Part shown: positions 1-12,435 of the stretch, piece by piece
How positions within the stretch are numbered: position 1 is the first letter of the stretch
How the letters are laid out: every line of letters begins with the position of its first letter
Assembly: GCA_964017155.1 (NCBI GenBank)
Contig: OZ024857.1
Span: forward strand, 9,343,690-9,407,689
Source: Oasisia sp. SBJ-2009
Lineage: Eukaryota > Annelida > Polychaeta > Sabellida > Siboglinidae
Length of the DNA: 64,000 nucleotides
Direction: 5' to 3'
Position numbers and translations under genes: made by a program
The notes under the pieces: generated by a model
What the model was told of the DNA's origin: nothing
What the model saw: the letters and a program-made list of their open reading frames with translations, nothing else
The model's database searches: none

Positions 1-172
1 ATATATATATATATATTACAGATGGGATGAATGTGGAATTTCACTCAAATTGAATCTCGAATGGAATATCCTCAAAATGTCTAATACATATCTATTTATT
101 ATCATGTATTGCTGTTTCTCTAAATTACAACTTCTTGCAAACTCAAGATCTGTGATGTGTCATTTGTTGCAG

Positions 173-502
173 CTGAAAGGCATGAACTCACTGTTTGGAC
201 TGCAGGTTCACATCACAGTGGGGGAGTGCATGATAGTGGCAGTGGCAGTAAGTACCAGCAACTGTCAGTGTACACTCAGGGATAGGTTTTATTGAGAGAT
301 AATTGTTATAATTATAGTATTCACTTTCAATCATCAAAGTGAAATCACTGACTGTTAGTGGAGTGTAGCCTACAAATCATTCAGTCAAGTCGATCAACCA
401 ACCAACCAACCAGCCTAACAATTAATCATTCAGAAGTTTAATATATGTATTTTGAAAGTTTCTGTAAGATAGTTGTCTTCTGTTTTTGAAATTTGTGTGC
501 AT

Positions 503-560
<58 letters not shown>

Positions 561-3500
561 TACTATGTATATATATATTATATATATATATATATAAACT
601 AGAAAACATAACATATATGAATTAGAATTGTTTTCATATCCTTTGTAATATTACTGCTGTAGTATAGTATGATTACACATATATAGTGTGATATACATGT
701 ATTAAAGTGGTTCTATTCCATTATTCCATGAACATCACAAAGTTGTCTAACAGTACTAATTTCACCTATGGTGCTGAGAGCAACCATTTTTCGGGTAAAC
801 AAAACATAAAAGTTGTTTGTGTAACAGTGAGTCACCTGTTTTCTTACAGCTGTCAAAATGTTGTATTAGCACAGCAATCGTTTTCTTAAAAACACTAGTT
901 TCTTATTACATATTGATATCTGCAGAGATTGTCTAAGTTTCTACATGTTTTCCCTGTTTACAAGTGTCTTTACATTCACTGGTCCACTGGTGTGTCCTGA
1001 CGTCTCCCCCAGTCACATGGTTGATGTTTCAGACAGCCACAGCTGTGTACCTTGCCTCCCTCCCCCCGCCTCCCCTGCCTAAGGTACTCGCAAAGGTAAA
1101 CCAACAGCTTTCTTTTCTTTGTCAGCTTACGTCTGGTATCAGTTTACACGTGTCATCAATATCAGTTTACACATGTCAGTATCCGTTTACACATGTCGTC
1201 AGTATTAGTTTACACATGTCGTCAGTATCAGTTTACATATGTCATCAGTATCAGTTTACACATGTCGTCAGTATCAGTTTACACATGTCATCACTATCAG
1301 TTTACACGTCATCAGTATCAGTTTACACATGTCAGTATCCGTTTACACATGTCGTCAGTATCAGTTTACACATGTTGTCAGTATCAGTTTACACATTCGT
1401 CAGTATCAGTTTACATATGTCATCAGTATAAGTTTACACATGTCGTCAGTATCAGTTTACATATGTCATCAGTATCAGTTTACACATGTCGTCAGTATCA
1501 CTTTATATCCAGTGTATATCAGTATCAGTTTACACCTGTCATCACTATCAGTTTACATATGTCATCACTATCAGTTTACACATGTCATCAGTATCAGTTT
1601 ACATATGTCATCAGTATCAGTTTACACATGTCGTCAGTATCAGTTTATATATATCAGTATCAGTTTACATATGTCATCAGTATCAGTTTACATATCTCAT
1701 CACTATCAGTTTACACAGGTCATCAGTATTAGTTTACATATGTCATCAGTACCAGTTTACATATGTCATCAGTACCAGTTTACACATGTCATCAGTATCA
1801 GTTTACATACGTCATCGCTGTGTACGCCTGCTGTGACGTTGTCATGTGTTGACAGGATGACAAGAGTGATGTGTCAAACAATCACTTACAGAAGTTGAAC
1901 AAGCGGGTCATAGAAGTGGTCGCAAAGAACAAGGAACGCTACGGTATCCACCCTCCTGTAAGAACGGTTTCTATGTTTTGGTACTTAATTGTATGAACAG
2001 TTTACATCATACAAACGACATGCTACTTAAAAGCACCTCTTCAATTTAGTTTCAATTTTTTATGAGTACTATTACAAACACATTTGTTTAAGGTAGAAAT
2101 GTGTAACACAGATAAATGATACATACATATAATTCTGACACATAACTTTGGTAAAGTAAATATGTCTTTAAAGGGAGGGTCTCGGCTCCTTTGCCCAGAA
2201 TTGGCAAAGCAGTAACTGGTAACGGGAAGTCTGCTGTCTAGGACGTGGAAAAGTTAAACGTCAAAGGGTTAACTCTGCGTGCCTCAGTATTATAGCCAAT
2301 CAATTTTTGTTTTGAAACTGGATGTTTTGTTGGCCATTCGAACAAGTTGCAGGCAGAATCTTTCAAAATGCGAACATTGTTTGTTCCAAGCTTGATAAAC
2401 TAACAATGCACAAATTGGCAGGCAGTAACCATCAACATGAATGTTGTAGACATAAGATCTTAATAATTATTAAATGAAAAAAGTAAAACCTTGGAGCTGG
2501 CACTTTAAGTGATTCTTAGAACTCACAATATATGCATGTTTACATATGAAAATCTACACTTAGTTGTTAGTTATCAACAGACTGTGTAGTCATAATGACG
2601 TGTCGTCCTGTAGCAACAGACTCTGTAGTCGCATGACGTCCACTTGTTGCCCTGCTATGACGTACACTTGTTGCCCTGCTATGACGTACACTTGTTGCCC
2701 TGCTATGACGTCCACTTGTTGCCCTGCTATGACGTCCACTTGTTGCCCTGCTATGGCGTCCACTTGTTGCCCTGCTATGACGTCCACTTGTTGCCCTGCT
2801 ATGACGTCCACTTGTTGTCCGGCAGGAGCAGCTGAGTATGTTGTTTGAGTCGAGTCCTCGTGGCCAGCAGACAGATGACAGCGACGACGAACCCGTCAGC
2901 GAACTGGAACTCTCAGCAGGAAACAAAGACACATTTGTGCTTGAGGTGACAGATCACATACATAATTATGCTTTTAAAATCAATTTTATTGCCAGTGTGT
3001 TATATTCTCTGTATAGTTTGACCTACTTTGTGAGTTCCAAAGTGAGGCTGGTCCTTGATGTTGGGCTGTATTTGTTTTCCTCTCTTCTGTTGTTGTTGTT
3101 ATTTCACTGACTTCTCCAGTCAATGATCTCTCGTTCTCATTTTCTGCCCCAGCTATGATCCTTCCATAAATGACTTAATTTTCTAATAATTTTACATTCA
3201 ACAGTGAATTAAGTCTCCTATTCCAGACATGAGCCTAAAGTAGTCATTTAGATTATGTCCCGTCAATTTTGTGATATTAGCGGAAAAGTACAAGTTTTAT
3301 GTTTCAGGAAACTCTTTGATTGTTTACATAAATGAGTCTGGTTTGGTTGTCAGGTTGATGATGCGGAGGACGTGGAGTTGGTGTCGACTCTGATTGACCC
3401 TCTCCCTCCAGTCGGGTTTGACGTTTGTAACACGGAGATGATGCCTGGTGTGCCTCATGTCGTCTGCAACCTGCAGGTGAGGGTTGCTCTGTCATCATAT

Positions 3501-6500
3501 GACTCGCAGTGTGTGTGTGTGTGTGCGCGTGCGCGTGCTCGTGTGTGTGGTGTGAGTGTGTTTGTGTGTGTATGTATGTGTTTGTGTGTGTGTTTGTATG
3601 TATGTATGTATGTATGTATGTATACATGCATGCATGCATGCATGCATATGTTTGTGTGTCTGTGTGTCTGTGTGTCTGTGTGTCTGCATGTATGTAAGTA
3701 TGTATGTATGTGTGTGTATACGTATGGCACCAAACATGGTAGAGTATAGCTTTTGTGTTACATCTAGAATTTGCTTATGTAGACACAATTTCAGTTGCTA
3801 CATGGCGCAATTTTTAGTCAGGTGTGATCTGTTGTAGATGTTCAGTCATGTGTGACCTGTCGTAGATGTTCAGTCAGGTGTGACTGTTGTTGATGTTCAG
3901 TCAGGTGTGACTGCCGTAGATGTTCAGGCAGGTGTGACTGTTGTTGATGTTCAGTCAGGTGTGACTGCCGTAGATGTTCAGTCAGGTGTGACTGTTGTTG
4001 ATGTTCAGTCAGGTGTGACTGCCGTAGATGTTCAGTCAGGTGTGACTGTTGTAGATGTTCAGTCAGGTGTGGCTGTTGTAGATGTTCAGTCAGGTGTGAC
4101 TGTTGTAGATGTTCAGTCAGGTGTGACTGTTGTAGATGTTCAGTCAGGTGTGGCGAGGACGTCTGGGATCTATCAGCAATCGCTCCTTCTCCCAAGTCTG
4201 CGACAACATCATCAGAGTAAGTGAACATCCCAAAGTGAGGGTAGACTGTTGCTGATTACTTATTAACACAAAAGTAAAGGCAAGTTTTTATATAGCGCAG
4301 TATCCAGTCCTCAGGACCGTTCAAAGCGCTTTACACTTTACTTCCCTGACAGACCTGTTCACTCAGACACCATCTCGGCTTCTCTGGGAAGCATCCAGCC
4401 ATACGCTACAATTATTGTGCAAAGGCTGCTCGTACACATATCCACCACTGTCTATAGCCAGGTATTCATTCATTCAGCTGAGTGAACTGGAGCAGTGTAG
4501 AGTGAAAAAACATGCCCAAGGTTTTAACATCGCAGCCATGATTAGAACCCGGGTTCTCGCAGTCGAGAGTCCAAAGCTCTACCCCTGAGCCATTGCGCTT
4601 TATAAGCAAACATTTTAGAAGATATTTTGTCTAATGTTTACAAAATGTGGAGTAGTCAGGTGATACTGGGTGGTTGACTGCAGTGTTGTTGATGCAATGA
4701 CTATGATTACCAAACTGATGTTAGATTGTTGACTGCAACATTCGTTGGTCATACAAGTTTTGCTGACCAAAATACTGTCTTAACTGCAAGGTTGATGGTA
4801 AGTTTGTATGTAATGTCGTTATCCAATCCGTAGAATGACTCTGAACTCTTTACATTACCCGATGACAGACCCTGGGTTGCAACACCGTCACACCTTCTCT
4901 GGGAAGAATTCAGCCATGTTGTGATTACTCCATGAGTACTATCCGTATGCAAATATCCACGACTGTCTGTAGCCAGGTATACATTTATTGAGCTAAATTA
5001 ACAGGAGTGGCGTGGAATGACAGAATCGATCTGAAGTTAAGACATTTATTGCTCCACTTGTTAGCAGTACTGTTTCTGGTTCAGAAAACGTTAATGATGA
5101 TGTAAACAAAGATTATGAAATAAAAAATGTGCCTTCTGATGCCAGTGCCCTTAGCAGGTTGTCATGGTTACAGCGGTTTATGTTGTATTGTGTTTTGCCA
5201 CAGAGTCTCTTCTTCAAGCTGCGGGCCATGACTCCGTGCTGTCTCAATCACCTCAGCTTTGATGTCGACCTGCCTGAGAATGATGAGATACAGGTAAGGA
5301 CAGGTGATATTTGGATACAGACAGGTAAGATTCAGTTAGTGCCGGGTGTGATTCAGGTAGGAGTCATGTAAGGGTGGGTGATGCGCCCTACTGTCCTGGG
5401 AACTACCTCTCTACTACGCTGTTGGTAGAGACAGCAGAAATGAAACGGTCAACAGAAATCAGTAGTTCAGATGTTTGTAGTGATGATAACAGCAGAATTG
5501 AGGTTGTTCTACCAGACGTTAGAGTTGTCACGCAGAAATTGTGGAATATATATGTTTGTCTCTGATCCATACACCGATGACCACCCACAGCAGAAGGCCA
5601 CTCATTGACCCCGACAGTTCTGACCACTGACCACCACATGGACATGGTTGAATGAATCCATATATCTCAAAAACAGATAGTGCAACAATAGCATTTATTT
5701 TTTATGCCACCAGGTGTCTCTGACTGGCATGTGTCTCGGGGTGGGGGAGCCACCAGTCACCATCCCTGCCACTGTTCCAATCACCGTACACCAGCAGGAC
5801 ACACATCGACAGGGTAGGTTTGCGGATGGTTGGGGTTAATTACCCCGAAACAACGTGCTGGTAGAATTAGTATTGACAGGTTCACAAGCTCTGGTAAAGT
5901 GAATGTACATAGCACAGTATCCAGGACTGCTCAAGCACTTTACACTTTACTTCCCTGGCAGACCTGTTCAATCAAACACCATCTCAACTTCTCTATTAAT
6001 GCATGAAGACTATTCGTACATAAATATCCACCACCGTCTATAGCCAGGTACTCATTCATACAGCTGAGTGAACTGGAACAAGGTAGAGTGAAAAAAACTT
6101 GCCCAAGGTTTAACATCACAGCACAGGGTTCTAACCCAAGCTGTGTACAGGTATGAGATAAACCAAGACTGAGAACTGTGTACATTGCTTCCGCAGGTGA
6201 AGAGATGCTGTTTCACATGGAGCTGCACACAGACAGCGCTGCACCGGGCCACACAAAGGATCAGTTGACAGTACAACAGTTTTCTCGGAGTATGTTTTAC
6301 ATGCCATTTATTGCTGTTTAGATGCCAAGCTTCAAGACGTTCTTGATGAATATTTATGAATATTGATTTGAATATTGATGAATAGCATATGTTAAGTGGG
6401 ATATGGCTGTACTATTTGATATACAGCCAAACACAAACCAACTTAAGACATTTTCATATGAGCCATGCGTGAATAGTGGAAGTGGTAATTTTTAACAAAA

Positions 6501-9500
6501 TAGTGCATATGGTTGGTTGTAAAGGAATCATCTTGGGAATTGAGACTGAACATGTGATTTGCGAACCAACAAGGGTGTGAATAGCCGTATAATAAAGACA
6601 TGGAGCTACTTTTTGATAAACCTTTTGACTGGACCTACTGGTAGTCAGGAACCAACTTATTAAATAAACATTAAGGTAACAAAAATAAATAACTTGCACT
6701 AATGAGCTAATAGTGTTGATGTTTATATTTTATTTAAAGCACCACGAACAATACCAGATTTAGCACTACACAACTGTATATCAAATAACAAATATTACGT
6801 ATTATCAGGTTAATTGTTTCATAAAATGTGTATGAAACAAGATACATGAAACAATTGAATTGTGAATGGGTGTTTAAGTGTACGGTGGTTTGATGTGAGC
6901 TACTCACTAACTGATGGCAACTTGCTGCAGGTGTCTCAGTATCAGGCGATAAGCTGCAGCCACAAGACACACCGTTTCACGTAGGTACAACTTGAACAAT
7001 CTCAGCTCAAACCATGAAGTAACAGTTGCCAGAACCTCCCTCTCTGTATACATTTATAAAAATACAAAATGTACAAATAAAAACAGTAATAATGTATTTA
7101 AAATAAACGTGCTATTATTCTATCTTGTAGTGTAATCTTGTATGCAATAGTTTGTTGAGGTGCCGGCAGTTTTACTCTGCTTATATTCATTACTCACTAA
7201 ATATACACATTTGTCTCGATCAGTCATGTTTGGGAAAACCGGATCATTGCTTTGGGTGTGTTACCGAATTGACAAAACTTGGTGCAGTAGCAGCTTTATA
7301 GTAATATCTTCTTATTGCACCTGTGTATCATGTATAAGTGTCGTGTTTATTTTATATGTAAAAAGTGTTTATTTTTAGTTCGTGTCTTCAGACTTATGTG
7401 TACTGATCCAGTTTAGTTCATTCAATATCTCTCAAATGATCAAACATGTAGTTCCTCATTTGCTAACAGGTTGTTTTTATTTCAGAACGAACTGCGATAT
7501 TGCACCGGGGTGTTGCTCACTCCCCTCTCACACATCCCTGGTGGCAACATTCAGAACTATCTAGGACATTTCAACTTTTTTATCATCCGAGAGAGTACAT
7601 CAGTGAGAGAGGTGAGTACGTCAGCAAGGGGGTGAGCTTGTCAGCAAGGGGGGTGAGCGTGTCAGCAAGGGGGGTGAACGTATCAGCAAGGGGGTGAGCT
7701 TGTCGGCAAGGGGGGTGAGCTTGTCAGCAAGGGGGGTGAGCGTGTCAGCAAGGGGGGTGAGCGTGTCAGCAAGGGGGGTGAGCTTGTCAGCAAGGGGGGT
7801 GAGCGTGTCAGCAAGGGGGGTGAACGTATCAGCAAGGGGGGTGAGCTTGTCAGCAAGGGGGGTGAGCATGTCAGCGATGGGGGTGAGCTTGTCAGCGAGG
7901 GGGGTGAGCGTGTCAGCAAGGGGGGTGAGCATGTCAGCAAGGGGTGTGAGTGTGTCAGCAAGGGGGGTGAGCCTGTCAGCAAGGAGGGTGAGCTTGTCAG
8001 CAAGGGTGGTGAGCATGTCAGCGAGGGGGGTGAGCGTGTCAGCGAGGGGGATGAGCGTGTCAGTGAGGGGGGTGAGCGTGTCAGCGAGGGGGGTGAGCGT
8101 GTCAGCAAGGGGGGTGAGTGTGTCAGTGAGGGGGGTGAGCGTGTCAGCGAGGGGGTGAGCGTGTCAGCGAGGGGGATGAATGTGTCAGCGAGGGGGGTGA
8201 GCGTGTCAGCAAGGGGGGGTGAGTGTGTCAGTGAGGGGGGTGAGCGTGTCAGTGAGGGGGGTGAGCGTGTCAGCGAGGGGGGTTAGCATGTCAGCAAGGG
8301 GGGTGAGCATGTCAGCAAGGGGGGTGAGCATGTCAGCAAGGGGGGTGAGTGTGTCAGCAAGGGGGGTGAGCTTGTCAGTGAGGGGGTGAGCGTGTCAGCG
8401 AGGGGGGTTAGCATGTCAGCAAGGGGGTGAGCGTGTCAGCAAGGGGGTGAGTGCATCAGCGAGTGAGGTGAACACGTCAGCGAGGGGGGTGAGCACGTCA
8501 GTTTCAGTATGTTACCTGTCCTTGTTACAGACTGCTACCTGTTGTTACAGGAGGGAGGACTGAATGGCTTCATGCACTGCTTCCTGGCAGAGGTGATGGC
8601 GATCTGCCGCGCCCACGTGGCGGCCCTGGGGGGCAACGCCCTGGTGGCCTACCAGATGACAGAGTGCATCCTGGACGAGAGTTTGCACAAGAACCAGGTG
8701 TGTCTTCTTGCCTGTCTTATATATAGGCAATATATTGTTTTAGAGACAAGATTTCTTATCTCCTACTTAGGTCTTTTCAGACCAATTCCTTGTGGTTATT
8801 TAATTATAAAAAGATTATAATTAAATGACTTTATTAATCCCAAAAATGGGAATTTAGTGTCATCCGTCATAAAAATGTGTGTAAACACCAATAAACAATA
8901 TAAAGAAGGAAGACTGAAGAGTAAATAAAATAAACTATCACGCTACATTAGAACTAAAGACTTAGAGAATACAGAAATATTTACAATCTCAGCTCATCTG
9001 TCATTCATTTACACTCAATGTTACAGATTTATTGCACAAACAAACTGTAGAGGGAACAAAAGAATGTTGAAAGTTATCAGTGGGGCATTCTCGGTATTAG
9101 TAGGCATCGACTGAAAGTTCTCTACTGATCTGTAAGCAGCTGTATAGGGGATGTGAGAAGTCATGCATGACAGCATATTATAATTGAAAGTGTATGCATG
9201 GTTTGCATCTATGACCACTCAGAAGAGAAATTACTTTTATGTTTTTTATTTTGAGTGAGAAACATTTAGATTATATATAAAACATTGCTAATCAGATAAA
9301 AGATAGCTGGGGCTAACAACCAGGTACTTGAACTACACTTTGATGTTGCCCCTTGCCCACACAATAAAAACTAGCAAAATTTTATTTATTCTGCAAACTT
9401 CAAATATATATATATATATATATTTGTGCTGGTAATAAATAAAATAAATCAACCTGGTACCAGGCTGCTTAATAGTAATATTCCTGGCTGTCGAGGATAG

Positions 9501-9774
9501 TTGAATAGGTAACTGGAAACTGGTTCTAGTATCAAAGTCGAGGTTGTGACTTGTGAGATGTCATTAACTTCTGTTGCTGTTTCAGAGTCAGTGTCTTGTC
9601 AACGTGTGTGGTGACGTTGTCCATGTCATCTATGACGCAGGCCTGTCACAGGCCCCTGGCAGTGACGCGGTCGACAGCAATCTCAACCCAGCAGTGCACA
9701 TCGCAGAGGATATGAAGGGACGCAGACGTGTCAGTCCACTCAGGGTCTTGTGTCACCTGACGGGAACAAGTTGA
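173..9774 (+). CDS. C2CD5: C2CD5 homologue, C-terminal 13 exons (5' part lies outside the window)
   Basis: Exons, all phase-consistent: 173-247, 1033-1095 (or 1083), 1856-1957, 2826-2945, 3354-3476, 4136-4216, 5204-5293, 5714-5813, 6197-6289, 6931-6980, 7486-7611, 8551-8697, 9586-9774 (stop TGA). They encode about 452 residues matching the C-terminal part of vertebrate C2CD5 (CDP138), an Akt substrate with an N-terminal C2 domain involved in GLUT4 vesicle fusion. Recognised blocks in order: GMNSLFGLQVHITVGE, LNKRVIEVVAKNKERY, SELELSAGNKDTFVLE, CNTEMMPG, SLFFKLRAMTPCCL, TPLSHIPGGNIQNYLG, FFIIRESTSVRE, AEVMAICRAHVAALGGNALV and QCLVNVCGDVVHVIYD. The C2 domain itself would lie upstream of base 1. 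The intron after 7611 and the intron before 4136 are made largely of minisatellites built from their own splice sites. The last exon ends inside a repeat unit that includes the stop codon. Gene identity is confident; the donor of the second exon (1083 or 1095) is not. Confidence 0.9.
509..596. repeat. (AT)n microsatellite
   Basis: Almost uninterrupted AT dinucleotides in a C2CD5 intron. Similar short AT tracts occur at 1-17, 9408-9423, 38906-38955 and 58162-58214. Confidence 0.95.
1135..1815. repeat. About 23-bp minisatellite in a C2CD5 intron
   Basis: Roughly 29 units built on CAGTATCAGTTTACACATGT, with CATCAG/CGTCAG and ACACAT/ACATAT variants and some shortened units. It ends 40 bp before the acceptor of the exon at 1856. 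The open frames through it are repeat artefacts. Confidence 0.95.
2635..2825. repeat. 24-bp minisatellite ending at a C2CD5 acceptor
   Basis: Eight units containing GACGTCCACTTGTTGCCCTG. The last, diverged unit ends TTGTCCGGCAG and supplies the 3' splice site of the exon at 2826, so the pyrimidine-rich tract of this intron is repeat-derived. Confidence 0.92.
3508..3722. repeat. GT/GTAT/GCAT microsatellite
   Basis: Compound purine-pyrimidine microsatellite (TG, TGTA, TGCA and TGTC tracts) starting 30 bp after the donor of the C2CD5 exon 3354-3476. Frames inside it are not genes. Confidence 0.95.
3835..4160. repeat. 27-bp minisatellite made of a C2CD5 intron-exon junction
   Basis: About 12 units, each with the acceptor-like GACTGTTGTAG followed by ATGTTCAGTCAGGTGTG. 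The last unit is the real 3' splice site at 4135/4136, and the following bases are the first codons of the exon (M-F-S-Q-V). The array therefore repeats the junction itself. Confidence 0.92.
4272..4612 (-). mobile_element. tRNA-derived SINE, near full length
   Basis: On the minus strand a tRNA-like head (box A TGGCTCAGGGGTAGAGC, box B GGGTTCTAATC) is followed by a body ending in a TGCGCTATATAAA-type tail shared with LINE 3' ends. It lies in a C2CD5 intron. Related pieces occur at 4795-5045, 5893-6150, 22610-22680 with 23816-24000, and 26572-26745. Confidence 0.75.
4795..5045 (-). mobile_element. Degenerate copy of the same SINE
   Basis: It shares the body landmarks of the 4272-4612 copy: a TTATCCAATCC-like start, CTTCTCTGGGAAG, AATATCCACGACTGTCTGTAGCCAGGT. 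The tRNA-like head is lost. Confidence 0.6.
5893..6150 (-). mobile_element. SINE copy, internally deleted
   Basis: Retains AGCACTTTACACTTTACTTCCC, CCACCGTCTATAGCCAGGTA and CAGCTGAGTGAACTGGAACA with the 4272-4612 copy. The middle and most of the tRNA head are missing. Confidence 0.65.
7612..8505. repeat. 21-bp minisatellite starting at a C2CD5 donor site
   Basis: About 42 units with GGTGAGCGTGTCAGC and a G-run. The array begins exactly at the real donor (7611|7612, GTGAGT), and nearly every unit carries another GGTGAGY donor-like motif. The last 21 bp of the exon align with unit 1 at about 15 of 21 positions and in the same reading frame (ESTSVRE versus VSTSARG). A TGA just after unit 1 and the conserved RE|EGGLNGF protein junction show that the array is intronic. 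Confidence 0.93.
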
Positions 9775-10260
9775 CACGACACAAGTTGACACGACATGAC
9801 GTTGGAGTGTCCATTCAGGGTCTTGTGTCACCTGACAGGAACAAGTTGACACGACACAAGTTGACACAACATGATGTTGGAGTGTCAGTCCACTCAGGGT
9901 CTTGTGTCACCTGACGGGAACAAGTTGACACGACACAAGTTGACATGAAACGACACAGTGTCTGTCCACTCAAGGTCTTGTGTCACCTGACGGGAACAAG
10001 TTGACATGACACAACATGACGTTGGAGTGTCGGTCCACTCAGGGTATTGTGTCACCTGACAGGAATGAGTTGACATGACACAAGTTGACACAAAATGACA
10101 CAGGTTGTCAGTCTGCTCAGGGTCTTGTGTCACCTGACAGGAATGAGGTGACATGACACAAGGTGACATGAAATGACACAGGTTGACAGTCTGCTCAGGG
10201 TCTTGTGTCATCTCACAGGAACAAGTTGACACAATAATGCAAGGTGACAGTCACCTCAGG
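9728..10260. repeat. About 77-bp minisatellite copying the C2CD5 C-terminus and stop codon
   Basis: Seven units with starts of CAGGGTCTTG-type sequence at about 9741, 9816, 9895, 9971, 10040, 10118 and 10196. The first unit is coding: it encodes the last residues (PLRVLCHLTGTS) and the stop at 9772-9774. Later units lie in the presumed 3' UTR and decay into CA/GACA-rich sequence to about 10380. Confidence 0.88.
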
Positions 10261-10380
10261 TTGTGTGACATGACACAGTGACGTGATATTATACAGGGGT
10301 AACAATCTCTTCAGGGTGTCACAGTATGACACGACATGGTGACACAGTATGACACAGTGGTGACACTCCATTCAGGGAGT

Positions 10381-12435
10381 TAGTGTAGGAAAGTACAAGG
10401 GTTGGCTAAGTACAAGTGCAAATGTTAATTAATGAACACTAGGTTTAATTGGTGTGGTTTATACTGCTATCAAGGATATGAAATATTATTTCCACAAATG
10501 ACTCCACATTGTTAAGCAATACACATCTTTTATAACAACATTATTAAGCTTCAGCTAAGAAGTAAGTGTTGTGACATAATTAAAATTTCAATGTTATTTT
10601 GTGTTGAATTGGTCGTAGAAAAAGGTTTGCAGTTTTTTAAGTATTGGTCATAAAACATGATCTACGTCAGTCAGTGACTGCATTCTGTCATCACATGACC
10701 CCAGGACCGCTGTTCCACATAGATGACTAGACAGGAGTGTATGCATTGTGTTTGCAGCATTGTGTTCAGGCTCACTCTCAAGAAAACTGCAGAAATGAAT
10801 GTGACATGATGGGTGAAAATTCAAATGGTGTCTTTGTAAACAATGTGTGTGCCGACTGAAAGCTTGGCTTCAGGTATATAAAAAGAAAGTCAATAGCTAG
10901 CCTAGGTTTGTGTAATCAGGATATTTTTAATCAAAATTTATTAGTGTCTAAAATGCTGAAAATGCACACAGCAAGCATGACACAGGGATTATTTTCACAA
11001 ATTTTAATAAGAAAGCATTGAGCTAGTAATGTTGTATGTCATTAATATTATGCACAATACAATAATATATAAAGGCTTGTTTTTTACTGAATGGTAAGTT
11101 ATAAATAGCAACAAATGGCTCATAAAAACAATGGCCTAAAAAACGCTACACCTGTTCTTATAAACTGTTTTGTGCGATTCTGTAGCCAATTCTCATTTTT
11201 TAAATGTGCAAGTTACACACAAATATTTTTCCACTCTGTTTATTTCCACCCACTGTTGATTGTACAGTTTTCGTGAGAGTGAGTCTCCAGGGGTTACAAT
11301 GTTTATGTCGACTCATTTGTCTGTATTGTTTCAAAATCAATCCAAAGAATAGACATCTACAGGAGTGATTTCTTTCAAGTCATTAATTTATGTGCAAACG
11401 TTTATTTTATCGCACAAGGACATACAATAATACACTCTATGGTTGCAGTTGTACATTTTATTCCAGAATAAGACGCTATTGCTATGGCCAGTATATGGAT
11501 AACATTAGCTACATTGTGGCTGCACTAAGTATTAATGATAATTTATAACATGCGCCAGTAATTGTTATTCAGCTTTACTTCGGTACAATGAAATCTGATG
11601 ACACAATACATGATCTAATGAAATGACTAACTTAATGTCAATGGTTGTACTGAACAAAGATATTTTCATGTAAATAATCCAAACATGTAAATAAATGGCT
11701 TGTTGCATTGCATTCTATCAATCAAGTGTAAATCTGTTAAAAAGATGTACCTAATGTACACAATGTTTCTAAAACGTCCTATGGCTAAAGGTATAAACAA
11801 ACTGCATTAAAACTGAGCATGCAACACTTTGCAGTGCTAACACTATGACACAGCAGGATTGAACGAATTGGTTGAACATGGCATAGAATCTTCAAGACAT
11901 TTCACTCACCCCTGACAGATCTCCTCCTTGTGAGATTCATTTAGTCACCCTGTAATTGAAGTTCAAACACCCAAAGTGATATGCTCCTGTTATGTGCAAT
12001 GTTTGAAATGTAGAAGCAAATATTAGAATATACAAAACCATTCAGCTGCTTGTATGATTTGGTGTCATTTTGCTGGAATTCCTAGAATTTTTGTATCTGT
12101 TCAGATTGGAGTATTTGTGCTGTTCTAATGGGTGATTCCGTCACAACTGGCAAAGTAAAACAACTAGTTCGACCTGGCTGAATTCTCATAGGGAACCTGT
12201 CAGGGCTAGGGTGTATGGCAGACTACCTTGTTCCAAACACTGCAACCATAACAAGAGACTGTTGGCAATAATATGAGAGATTTGCAGTTAAGACCAAACC
12301 ATGATCAGGCATAAGTTCACATAGTCTCCGTCACAGTTAAAACCAGACCACAGTTAGGAAAAAGTTCACAAAGTCCCCCAGAACGTACAGCCTTATACAT
12401 GGGTGGGCGGTCGTGTAAAATAAATCATTACACTG
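10381..12435. other. Intergenic, no gene recognised
   Basis: AT-rich sequence downstream of C2CD5 with no exon-like frame, RNA gene or clear repeat that I can support. Part may be C2CD5 3' UTR. Confidence 0.5.

Noticed and set aside
1193..1898. SISLHMSSVSVYTC-type repeat frames
   Set aside because: Minisatellite artefacts in all three frames of a C2CD5 intron.
2635..2825. CRISPR-like array (regular short repeats)
   Set aside because: The repeats are contiguous with no unique spacers, and the genome is eukaryotic.
3304..3788. His/Thr-rich and Cys/Val-rich frames
   Set aside because: Translation of a GT/GTAT microsatellite.
7621..8158. Frames encoding VSVSARG repeats as a protein-coding extension of C2CD5
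   Set aside because: A TGA follows the first unit in the exon's frame, and the conserved protein continues from 7611 to the exon at 8551, so the array is intronic.
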